From Larimichthys crocea (lineage: Eukaryota; Chordata; Actinopteri; Sciaenidae), in NCBI RefSeq assembly GCF_000972845.2, contig NC_040028.1, positions 13,700,871 through 13,764,870 of the forward strand: a DNA stretch of 64,000 bases, written 5' to 3'. Below, piece by piece: positions 46,483 through 57,918 of the stretch. The position numbers were made by a program, and so were the translations under genes. Numbering within the stretch: position 1 is the first letter of the stretch; each line of letters starts with the position of its first letter. The notes beneath the pieces were generated by a model. That model saw only the letters and a list, made by a program, of their open reading frames with translations, was not told where the DNA came from and did no database searches.

Positions 46483-48669
46483 GACTGTGAACAGGGACTA
46501 TGGATGCCACGAGAGAGATAAGAGTGGACATAACTAAACTCTAAACACCCTCTTCCGGCCTTTTTCATATTAGCACAGAGCAGTCTTTGGCACAGACAGG
46601 CACAGGCAACATTTAACATTTTGCGGTTTCTAATATACTCTCAACACTACACTGTAATGTTCATCACAGATGTCCTGAAAATAGTCCCTTATAAACAACA
46701 TAAACGACTCTTAATACTTAATTAGGTATCTGTGTATCTATGTATGTATGTTTGAGGCTTTGTGCAGACTGTGGCAACAACTTTACTTGTAAGGATAATA
46801 AAATATCTATCAATCAGATCTATGATCTCTCGTCTCCAGGTAAATGTCGCATGGCATGAGATGGTCAAGCTGCAAGAAGCTCAGATGGCAACAGAAGCGC
46901 ATGTGTTGTCAAATTGGTAAAGTGTAATGTTCTTTTTATTTGCAGTGTTTGGTCTATTTGCATGTGTTTTCTTAAGTTGCTTTGCGTTCAGTTCTCAGGG
47001 TTACCTTATTGTAGTTACACATAATAACCCTATATTTATTGTATGAATACATGCCTGTAGGGCTAGTTCGAGTGTTCCGCCTGCTAATGGAAATATGGTT
47101 ATAATGTTTATTTATTCATTTTTAATTCACAGTAGAGTTACAGACTATGTAGACCTTTTGGTGACCCACAGTTTGAATTCACACTTTATATTGTGGTTCA
47201 ACTGGGGATCTGGCCCTGGTTATAATTAGTCCACTTTAGAGCCAATATAAAAGGTTCAACCAACTCATCTTCTAAACATTTTGGCCTGCTGTGATTTGAA
47301 AATATCATTGATTTTTATGGTATATTTAAATTACTTTGACCTGGTTTAAAACTTTTCATGGAGCCACCCAGTAGCAAAAGCAGTTGAATAGATACAATAT
47401 GATTTTTGTTTCATATGGTTTATTATAATCCTATAGGTTGATATTAATTTTTAACTTTGGATAACCTTTTTTTTCCTTTTTCACCTAACATGTTTATTTA
47501 TGAGTCAAAAAAAGTTAAAGTTGCCATGTGGTGTATTATGTGTGTATGCAGATGTGTTTTGCATGTATTGTAAACCTAATTTTCTTCAACATGCATCGGC
47601 TATATAAACTCCAAATTTATGCAACTGTCAAGCAATTTAAAGCCTCATAAACAATGAGGGCACATTTAATGGATAGTTCACACCCACTGACATAAAATCA
47701 GATATTTAGTGCTTTTTGTTTGTAGGGGTTTTTTTTGTATGACATTAACCAATTTGATGTAATTCATTAAAATGATTTAAAATAATAGCAAACAGTATTT
47801 ATAGTATTCTTACAGACAGAGTTGGGAAGTCATGGCATATGCATTAAATACATAAACATGTATGTACATAAATGCATGCCATCTGAAGTCATGCCAAATG
47901 GAGTAAAGTTTGTTATGTGCGCCTTCATGTGCTAAAGTCTTTTAGAGAATGTGTGTGTATACGTACTGGCATGCACATGTAACACCATGTGCACAAAGAG
48001 AGAACTTTGCAAGTGTTGGTTGGTTTCTATATATATATATATATTGTTTTTTATCATAGAGTCAACTACTGTGCAGCACATCCCTGCAAGAACTCTCTAT
48101 GCAGAGATGTAGTAATTCACCAGGACAAACCCTCTTTCTTAGAAATATTACAATCACATGTTAAACAGAAGAGGGCAGTGTTCACCAAGATATAACTAAG
48201 AAGTCAGCGACTACAACTCGTCAACCAGTTTTATTTGTTTTATTGTAGTCAAAATACTGGACTGAACAGCCGTCTCTATAAACTGTAGGATTATCTGAAT
48301 TTCCAAACTTAAAAAACTTTTTAAAAAACAAAACAACATGCTTTAAATGTGAGATCATTTCATCTTCTATTACAACCTACATCACCATGGACAACACTCT
48401 CATGGCATTTGCGCCAGCTTTCAATACAAATAAGCATTCTACCGGAAGCTGACGCTCGTTTTCAAGCTTAAGGTCCTTACAGCTTAGGACCGATACTCTG
48501 ACTGGTGACCTGACTGGAAAGACAAAACCTGTGGCACAGTGTGTGTTGGATTACCACACTGGGAATTAACAGAGGAAGGTTATAAGCCTGTCTAGGCTTG
48601 CCAGAGGCAGGGTGAGAACTACAGAGACAGCCAGAGACATAACCTGACAAAAGATGTGCAGATGGAGAC

Positions 48670-48670
<1 letters not shown>
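46481..48670. other. Intergenic, no gene seen
   Basis: AT-rich; a short (TA)n lies at about 48028-48044. No coding signal. Confidence 0.6.

Positions 48671-48711
<41 letters not shown>
48671..48711. repeat. (TAGA)10 microsatellite
   Basis: Ten perfect tetranucleotide units; the reverse complement class of the TATC array at 46425. Confidence 0.96.
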
Positions 48712-48712
<1 letters not shown>

Positions 48713-49554
48713 TTTAATGCTATTTAAAATGCATTAAATAATCATCAGGCTTCTTGTCTGGCTAAAAGCTGGTGATTAACGGCATCAGTGTCATGTAAAT
48801 CCTTCCTAGTTGGGTTCATTCTTAGTGAGAAATCTATGTTAGGGAACAGAGTAAGTATACTTTGAAGTTTCCTCTCCAATAAAGAAAGGTGGATGGTGTT
48901 AAAAGTCATTCTTAAGTGTGGCACTGATGATAGAAAGTTGTTCTGGTGAGGGGGGAAATGGTGCCATACCTATGTAACATTCATATCATTTGAATTATGA
49001 ATCAGAGTAAGAAGAACTCGATGTTCTAAGCTGATGAATATTTAAAGGATCGAGTATACAGATCATCATATTGACAAAGGAAGAATACTAATGTCCTCTT
49101 CTCAGAGTCTGATTAGAGGTTAAGCAGAATGCAAACTGCATAATTTATTTTCATTCTTGCATTTTTGTACCTTTTGATTCGGTTACTCTTTTTTTAAGGT
49201 TTGATAACTTCTTTGTGCAGAAGTCTGTCCCTTTTTAAACTAAATTATGGTAAGGTGCAGCATGCAAATGAGGGATACTTGGTGTTGTTTTCAGTACGTT
49301 AAAGAAACTCACAGATGTATTCCTACTTTCATTGTGCCAAATGCTTTATGTGCAGCAGCCCTACTCAGTAACGTTAAGTACAATGCAAGTCTTCCATTTT
49401 CGAGGCCGACGCTTTAGTAGTTGACATACACAGAGTGCCAACTGTCCCCACCGACACAGACATTGTCCACAGTCTATTAAATTGAATGTTGTATTTAACT
49501 GGTTTGGAGCCAGGGCAAAGTTACATGCTTTTGTATCATTCTAACTCCTCTCTC
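48712..49554. other. Intergenic, no gene seen
   Basis: No feature recognised. Confidence 0.6.
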
Positions 49555-49945
49555 TGGTGGAATGTGCTTATTTCAGGGAGAGACAGGCAGAGAGAAAGTG
49601 GGAGTGAGAGCCCATGCAGGTGAGAGTGTCTAACAGTGAGGAAATCAATATGATGTAAATTATTAAGAGCTCAGGAATGCGTCTGACCCCTACTGTCTTG
49701 CAGCAGGCTGGGCTCTGAAGGCTGGCAGGTGGACGCGAGCTTGGACTCTCCCTCTAACACTCATTAGTGGCTGGGAGCTGGGGCTCCTTGTGAGTGGGAA
49801 GGCAGGGATCACAGCGGGGAAGTGATGGCCCAGGCCTCTCACATCCCGGCTCAGCCTTCGCTCTGGCTCTGCCAGCCTCTCCCTGGAAGCTCATTAGTAA
49901 GTGCACTGATGCATAAGAGCTAGTCATTAGCTGGGCTTTTTTTCC
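49555..49945. promoter_or_regulatory. GC-rich block with repeated TCATTAG sites (candidate enhancer)
   Basis: A non-repetitive block, markedly richer in GC than its flanks, containing CTCATTAGTGG (about 49761), CTCATTAGTAAG (about 49889) and GTCATTAGCTGGG (about 49924). The shared TCATTAG is a homeodomain-type core. No ORF or repeat explains it. Regulatory function is inference. Confidence 0.3.
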
Positions 49946-50505
49946 GTCTTCATCTCTCTTTCCCCCGACACCATGTCTGATCCTGAAGACCGGTGGCAGT
50001 GCTGGTTTAAAAGACGAGAGAAGTCCACATTACCGCAGGTACTGTAGACATATGGATATGAGACAATGGTTGCCATCAGATTTTTTTTTCCCTTTTTCTT
50101 ATATGGGGTGTAGGGTGGGGGTGTCAATTTGGAGTTCTTCAAATGGAGTCCATCCATAGCCCTTCAAACCAAAGAGTAAACATTAGCGCTTGACCAGGAC
50201 TTTGGCTGAGCGCCCCTTTCTTCCTCCATGGTTGGTTTTGATCTGGGGTATTTGCTTTTGCTGCTGGCCAGATCCCCTCAGCACCTGATGGTTGCCTAGG
50301 CTCTGAGTAAATAAGATCTGGGGCCTAGGCCTCTTTGGGGCTGCTGGGTAAATAAGGTCTCTGGTGTGTGTAGCGTGCCTGGCAGCAGGGTGAGCACTGG
50401 TGTGGAGGCCTCAAGAGACACGCCATCCCCCTTTTCTATATCTAGCTGTTTAATTCTGTTATCCTCTCTCTCTTTAACTTACTCCATTCTCCCTCTCTAC
50501 CCACC

Positions 50506-50539
<34 letters not shown>

Positions 50540-52361
50540 GACCTCCCTCTCAGCAGGCGTACTGATTAATGTTAGCCAGTTGCACTTGAACATTTATGGC
50601 TTCCAAAGCCCTTGCAACAGGACCCATGTGTGTCCAATATCATGGAAATAACTTCATACACTTGTTCAGGCAGATTGCTCAAAAGAAAAAGGGAAACAAA
50701 CCATTTACAGATTTGCAGCATATGAACTCTTTAGTCAAGACAATACCCAAGGTTATTCACACACTTTTTCACAAGCTTCTGTTATGCCCGGAGTTTGCAG
50801 ATGGACACCATTAGAATTTAAAGATCCTGTAATTAAAAGTGTTTGAACATCACATAGGATCAAGCTTCTGTCTCTGAGGAGCAGTTTGGCATTTAGTAAG
50901 TCTTTAAATGTCAGAAAGATAAATGATGATGATAGCACCTGTAATAATGTAATTACGTTCTCAATGGTAATCTTCCAAGCCCACAAACAAATGGATTTCA
51001 TATACTACTGAAAGATTAAACAATTTAACACCTGATGTCTCCATGACTTATTGAAACAAAAAGTGGCCACAGGGGACCTGCAAAATATTGTAGTCATTAT
51101 ATTGCTCAACCTACATATTGTGCACCTCGTTGTCTTCAGCTAGTCTCAACAAAAGCTAATAGTGGCCGTTTGTAAAAGAAGTTTCCCTTAGTAAATGTAT
51201 ACTGTTACGCAGCTGATATAATACTGTGTTTTAAGTCTTTTCAGGAGTGGATTTACAGATAAGAAGGTACGTTTATATGCTATAGTGTCATTCAGCCACT
51301 GTAACGAGGGATTTGCCTTTGTGGAAGTTTACTGAGTCAAATCTCATCAGCTTAATGTGATCTGGCGCTAGCCATGCTGGATCCCCTTATGCCAATTAAT
51401 CCAGGTTGTAACTCACAGACTCCTGCTGACCAATTCACATCCATTGTTGATAGTTTTTGGCTGCAGGAGCCTCAAACCTCCTTGTTAGAGCCAAAAACCA
51501 CAAGGAACCCACCACCTCTTTCAGCCCCATCATATTGTCTGTTGATTGCCAGCAATTAGTAAAGCCAGGCAGGCTGAGAAATGACAAGATGGGGCATGGC
51601 TATTGCAATGCATGGGCGTTGTTGGCTCACACGCCAGCTGAAAGCCTCGACAATGTTTGTTAACCCTAGGGGTCACGACTGATTCACTAGCGCAGACAGA
51701 AAACAAGATTTATGTAGCACAAATCAATACGCAGTCAGACTTTTACCATTGTGGAGCGCCAATCCAGGCACTTCTCTCTATCAGTCTAACATGACACTAA
51801 TGTGTTTTTATTCCTGTTTAACCCGGCCAGTGATGAATCTGTTGGCAGGCTAAGACGGAGACGGTGAGAAGCAGGCTGCCCTTGATTAGTTGGGGAACAC
51901 ATGGCAACATGCAGAGGCTGATGCAATGGCATGTCACGGAGGCAATGGCCTATCTGTCTTCACATTTCCTGCTGGGGGTTATTTATCCACTGTTTATCCA
52001 TTGTGAGAGAAATCAGCTATTTACATCCCAGCACCTGACAGTGTATCAAATGGACTAATGACAGTGTACTTAGGTGCTGATCCCACTCAGTGCTGTCTTA
52101 AGTAAATTAGAATGAATGCAGTTCCTCGAGTTCCTCCTCACTAACCAACCACTAACTGTTCCTCTTTATTCTTCTCTGACATCAGCTCTGATTTCATTAA
52201 CATTGCTTGTCAACCCAACACAAAGGGAACACACACCTGGCAGAACACTCGCTGCAAACAACTCCAGAGTAAATTATTGTACAGTAAGATTCCTTCTCTT
52301 ACAAGCTGGCAGGCCAATAATGTAAAATTTGTTTAACGTCCCTCCCGCTTAGCCCGTTAAA
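49946..52361. other. Intergenic, no gene seen
   Basis: Mostly unique-looking sequence without transposon signatures apart from the AC run; possible conserved non-coding DNA, not provable here. Confidence 0.5.
50506..50539. repeat. (AC)n microsatellite, imperfect
   Basis: AC run with a single AAAC interruption. Confidence 0.95.
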
Positions 52362-52382
52362 GGGGAGGGGGGTGGGGGTGGG
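52362..52382 (+). other. Predicted G-quadruplex motif
   Basis: Four G tracts of 4, 6, 5 and 3 separated by single A, T and T loops. Single-nucleotide loops favour a very stable parallel quadruplex by the usual rules. Confidence 0.85.
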
Positions 52383-52592
52383 ATTGGTAAAGTGACATGA
52401 GTGACGGGTGGTATTCTCTTAGCATTGACCAGCAGGCACAATAGAGGAGTTGAGTCTGGTGCCAAGTTCTATTTCAGGGGCTGCATTCCAATTGATTAGG
52501 AGGCTTGTGAAACAAACTCTGGTGACAGAAACGAGAGTACGGCCCTGGCAACTGTTGGGCACCGTGCCAGGTGTACAGTCTTTCCTTGTAGC

Positions 52593-52632
52593 ATCTCTCT
52601 CTCCCTCTCTCTCTCTCTCTCCCTCTCTCCCT
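52593..52632. repeat. (CT)n microsatellite, imperfect
   Basis: Polypyrimidine run with CCC interruptions. Confidence 0.95.
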
Positions 52633-55600
52633 GTTTCACACACACATTAGTGATACACATTAACGACACCCAAAATGTGACCACTGGGATAACTTAGCCG
52701 CATTATCTCTCTGCATGTGATTATGTATTGGACCAGCTTTTGCTTGTTCCCTTTAATTCCAGTGATACAATGGTTGTGAGCCAGGACTCACTTCACTTCA
52801 CGTGTATTACCTCTATTTAAACAGACTTTTTTATTTTATTTCCGGTATACATAAATATTCCTTGATTTGCATTAAACTCAGTCCTGAGTTCTGAATTGTG
52901 CTTCAGTCAAGTGTAGTTTTGAAGTACTTTGAGTACTTTAGGCCTGATCCTCAAACTATATTAATCTATGTATGTGAGTGTGTGGTGTGGTATTATTGAC
53001 TGTGAGTTTGTGCATGTGTGTGCACAAGGGCAAGTGAGTGCATGTGTTTGTGCATATGCCTGGTCTTAGCAGCAGCACCCTGTAAGCTTGTTTTTATAGT
53101 GAAGTTGATGATTGGATAAACAGTCTGAGTCTGGATTATTGTACTGGAAAATGAAAGCATATGCACAATTTGCATTTTAATGAGCAAGTGAGCATTATAA
53201 AACAAATTGTCCTGGCAACAGCAGCTCTCACAATAAAGCTTTGGCTTGATTTAGCAATCAAATATTTTATAAACACATTTGGAGATCAATTATCACTACA
53301 CTGTAAACACTTAGGATGCATTTAGAGTTTATTTAGAATTAATTTGAGTTTTCTCTCTGTTTCATCTTGTTTTGGTTTACTCTATATTTAATATACACCA
53401 TCTTGGTCTTGGCAAATCTGCTTTGATTGTGACACATATGAGGAAGCCATGCATAAAATTTATGCATGGCTGATGCAAAGTTCAGTAGGCCTGTGCCAAA
53501 CAAAACGCTGTTCAATTAAAAGGGAAGTAATGGCATCCTATATAATAAAGGATATCTGTGCATACATAAACTGACAGAAAAGCATGATGGCTCATTCATG
53601 CCATGCTATGTAATTTAGTTAATGCATTTCCCCTTGGTCTTTAAAACACTTGCACATTCAAATTTGCCATCATAATCTCTATGACAGAGGACATTAATTA
53701 TGTTCGTTGGCTGATCGCTGTTTCTTCACAACATCTCTGATTAAAATTTCACACATTGTAATGATGTGCTTCAGAGCTAGAAGCTGTGAAATTTACTAAG
53801 CAGTCAGTGGGCTTGAATCCTTATTCTTGGGAGGTTCGTCCAGCACAAAAAAAAAAAGAAAGAAAGAAAGAAAAAAAGAGAAAACGCATATTACCCAAAT
53901 CAAAGCTGTTAAGTGCTTGAGGAAAAGCTTTATTTACATGCAAATGGCAATATATCTTAGCAACTTGTTCATTAAAATATTGTGCAAATGAGGGAACAAC
54001 AAAGCAGTAACTTCTCTCCAGATATGTGGGTTCAAATTTCATATTTGGGAAGTTTAATTAAGCAATAGATTATATTTTGAAAGGAGTGTTCACTTTAATG
54101 AATCCCCAGAGACCGCAGATAAACACTGCAATGGTATCAAAGCATTCATCTCTTTAATGGATGTGAAAATTAGGGATGTAAATGGATTTGAGCCTTTATT
54201 TTCATTGCTCGTGGGAATATTTACCGGATAAAGACGACACTTATGTAACCTACATTATACATATACTTTCATTTTTGGAAAGCGCATGAAAAGTGCTCGA
54301 CAATTTTCAAGGACAAACACTAAACACTTATTTAAAGCATGCTTTTAACAGCTGCACCTGTCAAAAGAAATTGAAGGAAGTAGGCTTTCCTGCTTTATTT
54401 AGCCTGGCTTTATGTAGATTTGATTATGTGCGCATCTTCTTTAACATCACTGTACAACACTACAGTTTTCTGATTATCTCTCTTTTGTTTTGGGTGAGCT
54501 CTTGTTCAACCAAAGAGCACATATCTTGAGAGAACCACTGGCCGCTTTAGCTTTTTCAATAAGATGTTTGCCTGAGTGTGGCTCTATATTCTGCAATCCC
54601 GAAACAGTGCAGAGTCAGTGAACCCTGGTACACTGTGTGATGGAGGAGTGCTACGTGCCCAACATTCACCTCTGCGAGGCCGGCTGTTGTTTTTCCCTGT
54701 AATGTCCATTTTATTGGGAATCTCAGCGAGCCTTCACACTACCTGCTGTGCTCAGCAGTGTGGAGAAGCCAGGGCCAGTAGAGTGGTGGTCAGTGCCTGT
54801 CAATCACAATCACAGGGATCAGTTAGCAGCCATCAGTCTGAGAAGCCGTACCCAGATGTTGCCTGTCTTCCATCCCCCTCATGTTCTACCTCCATAGGCT
54901 GTCCTTTTCCCATTACTTCTTGTCTAAGCTTTCTGCCTTAACACATCATAAACTAATGCAGTCGGACACTTTTGATGAATTTATTCCGTGATTGTTTTGT
55001 GTAATAAATTGGTCGGAAATATATAGAGAAATATATTCCTTCAGCTAAGAAAACTATAAAGAAAATCTGTTTTTTTTTCAACCTCAAGGGAGGCTGTTTG
55101 TTTCTGTGTTTGTGTTGGAGTGTATACAGGGGAGGGCTGATGCTGGGGAAGAGAGCAGTCAGAGGTGATAAAAAGGGAACACCACAATATACTCTAGCCG
55201 CTGGAAAACAAACACAAAACATTGATTATATCATCTTTACAGACACCCAAAGCTCACCGTGGTTGATGTTTACCTGACACAAAGAAAACAGCATATTGGA
55301 CTGTAGACTTCTACTCTGCATTTCATTTGTTGCTGTGCCCCCGGTATATGTACGCCTATGACCTGTTCCCACCCCTAATTTCTCCCATCACATTCAGAGC
55401 AGACCCGCCAACGGTCAGCTTCATTACAGCCAATATCTTAAATCACCTCTCATGTGTTTCCTACCAGTTTGGAGCTTGGTCTCCTCTGAATCGCAGTCAT
55501 TTAAATGTTCCTGTGCTGATTGCGGGTGCAGGTGGTAATACATTAAGGGACTGAGACAGCCAGTGGCAGAGTGCTGAAAGACCTTTATCCATTTGCGCTA

Positions 55601-56180
55601 AGTTTCCCCTCACATTCGGAGGCATGTCGTTCTAATTAGGCCAATGGTTTTGACTGTGGCCATATTCATATGGGACAGCTCACTTTAAGTTGTACAACAA
55701 GGTGATTCCACATCATATATACTCCACCAGGCCAATAGATTATGCCTTGGTCTGGGGAATTTCAAGAAGAAATTGTACATTAATGAAAGCAGCGAATGGC
55801 TGTGGAGAATTGCGACAGGGTTATTGCTCTTTTCCTCTCCATCTTTTTAAGGAAAGGAGTTTTAGATCTCATGAGAGGTGAAGATATATGGGGTGTAAAA
55901 TACCACTGATGGTGCCTTTTTGTTTCTCTGGCCGCTCAACTGAAGATGTGGTTGAAACTACTTAAGCAGACAGCCTATTTACAGATTTGCATGTGGGTAC
56001 CTTAATATAAAGAATCCGTGCTGCATGTCAAATCAAAGGCACAAGTTCAATTTTATAAAAAGAACTTGTCTCTGTGTTTGAACTACAGTGAGTTCCCAGT
56101 ATGTCTCTGTCTCTCAATGATAAGCTCTTCTAGCAGGTAAAAGCTTTAGAAAGCCCTCGGTCCATTTCCATTCTAGCTTC
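52633..56180. other. Intergenic, no gene seen
   Basis: No transposon recognised; includes the palindrome at 53446 and an A-rich AAAG run near 53848-53880. Confidence 0.55.
53446..53470. other. Perfect 25-bp palindrome
   Basis: GCCATGCATAAA and TTTATGCATGGC are exact reverse complements around a single A. Confidence 0.97.
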
Positions 56181-56470
56181 CAGCAGTGTGAGTGGTGTGA
56201 CAGCCTCTTGGGGCAAAGGGATTATTGAGATCAGGCCTCCCCCAGCTCTATGCCTCTGGCCCAGCCAGCCAAGCCAGCCCAGTCAGTTCCTCAAGCCCCC
56301 CGGTGCCTTACAGAGCAGCCCACCAGGCGCACAGAGAGCAAAGAGGCACCAGGGACCCCTCTAATTGTCCATGCTTTGGGCGGCTCTCTGGCAAGCCAGC
56401 ATGAAGAGGGCCCCCAGTCCCAAGGCTGTCCCACTGCTCCCCACTCAGCCCTCACTCAGAGATTCTGAGG
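56180..56470. promoter_or_regulatory. GC-rich CCAGC-rich block (candidate conserved element)
   Basis: A short block, unusually C-rich for this neighbourhood, with CCAGCCAGCCAAGCCAGCCCAG-type repeats followed by TCTAATTGTCCATGCTTTGG. A 72-residue open frame on plus (56250-56468) is Pro/Ala/Gln-rich without recognisable homology. Function unknown. Confidence 0.25.
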
Positions 56471-56669
56471 ATGATATATCTGCTTTGAGGCTTTACATTT
56501 CTAAGGCCATCCTATAGTACAGCTGGAAATTGTGAATTTCTCTCCTTTTAAAATGGTCAGCGCTAGTGTTACAGCAGGGTCATATTCTAAACTGCTCAAA
56601 TGATCTATGTGATTCATGACTTGAACGAGTCTCGAATTTCGTTTTTGCGTTTCTCCCAAAAGTTTTGTG

Positions 56670-56751
56670 GTTTTTGCTGTTAATCTTCAATACAAACCTC
56701 AGAAAAATAGGTTTTTGCTGTTAATCTTCAATACAAACCTCAGAAAAATAG
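56670..56751. repeat. Perfect 41-bp tandem duplication (2 copies)
   Basis: The unit 56670-56710, beginning GTTTTTGCTGTTAATCTTCA, is repeated exactly at 56711-56751. Confidence 0.97.
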
Positions 56752-57880
56752 TCAAACTGACACTATAATACATTTTTTTTGTCTTATAGAGAATGTTAAA
56801 TAAAATAAATAAATTATAGTACTTTAGTATAATACTTCCAAAATATTTTTGTCATGAAACACCACCAAAATATCTTTGCTCATGTACATAAAACACACTA
56901 GCCCAGGCCACTTTACTAGGTACACCCATAAGGTAGAATGTATTTGCAACAAATGAGAAACGCCTCCCAGTATAATGCAGTACAGCACTTCTCTGACAGT
57001 GTCAATCAAACTTGAACATTATTATCTTTGTAAAGGTAGAATTTATGGAATCAGCACAGGTTGTGTTAGGCTGTCTGATTAATGCAGTGCATATGCTGCA
57101 GATAATATAACTGTAGCACTGGTCTTCAAACACTGGCACCTTCATTAGATGCTGTTATTAAAGTAATCAGAAAAAAACAACACATATTCTGTTAATTTAA
57201 TGTATTTTTGTTGTGTCTTGGAAGTGTATTATAAGAGGAGCTGCTGTCATCCAAGAGCTTGAGGTATTGGGAAGGCCATGGCGGCTGGCAACTCGATGAG
57301 GACTGACAAGGCCACCCATACAAAGGAAGGGTCAGCCTCTAGTCATCCAATGGGGGGAGGGGAAACAAATACAGGCACATACAGCCCCAATAATAATAAT
57401 AATAATACTTTGATATTTCTTGTTTTCTTCTCTGTTCACATCTCTGTATGTGTTGTCGTTTCTTAATTAATTTAAGAATATACGTGATCGCTTTATTGTT
57501 TTTTTATTTAACAGCATCTACTTCACCTGGTAACTTCCCATGAGGGGTTCACAACATTTGCCCACGTTGAACCGAGTATGTGCAGAATTTTTCAAATCAC
57601 AACCGTGCAGCAGAAGACAGTGGAGCAGTGCCCTGACAATGCACTATAGTCAGAAGATGTTGAAAATCTGTTGCAGCGTATGTGCTGCTATCTAACTGCA
57701 TGATCAACCAAATGGAACTAAATGCAATTATGAGCCACGATAACAGTTAGGTAAGCACGCCATTTCTAAGATTGACAAAACATCACACTTATTGTGTATG
57801 TATTAGCAACTCATTAGCAACACACATATTTCACAATATCCACAGCCATTTAATTAAAGTGATTTCATCAACCACCTCCC

Positions 57881-57918
<38 letters not shown>

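Noticed and set aside
54020..54050. tRNA-like GGTTCAAATTTC
   Set aside because: A T-loop-like string alone; no A box, acceptor pairing or anticodon stem could be assembled.
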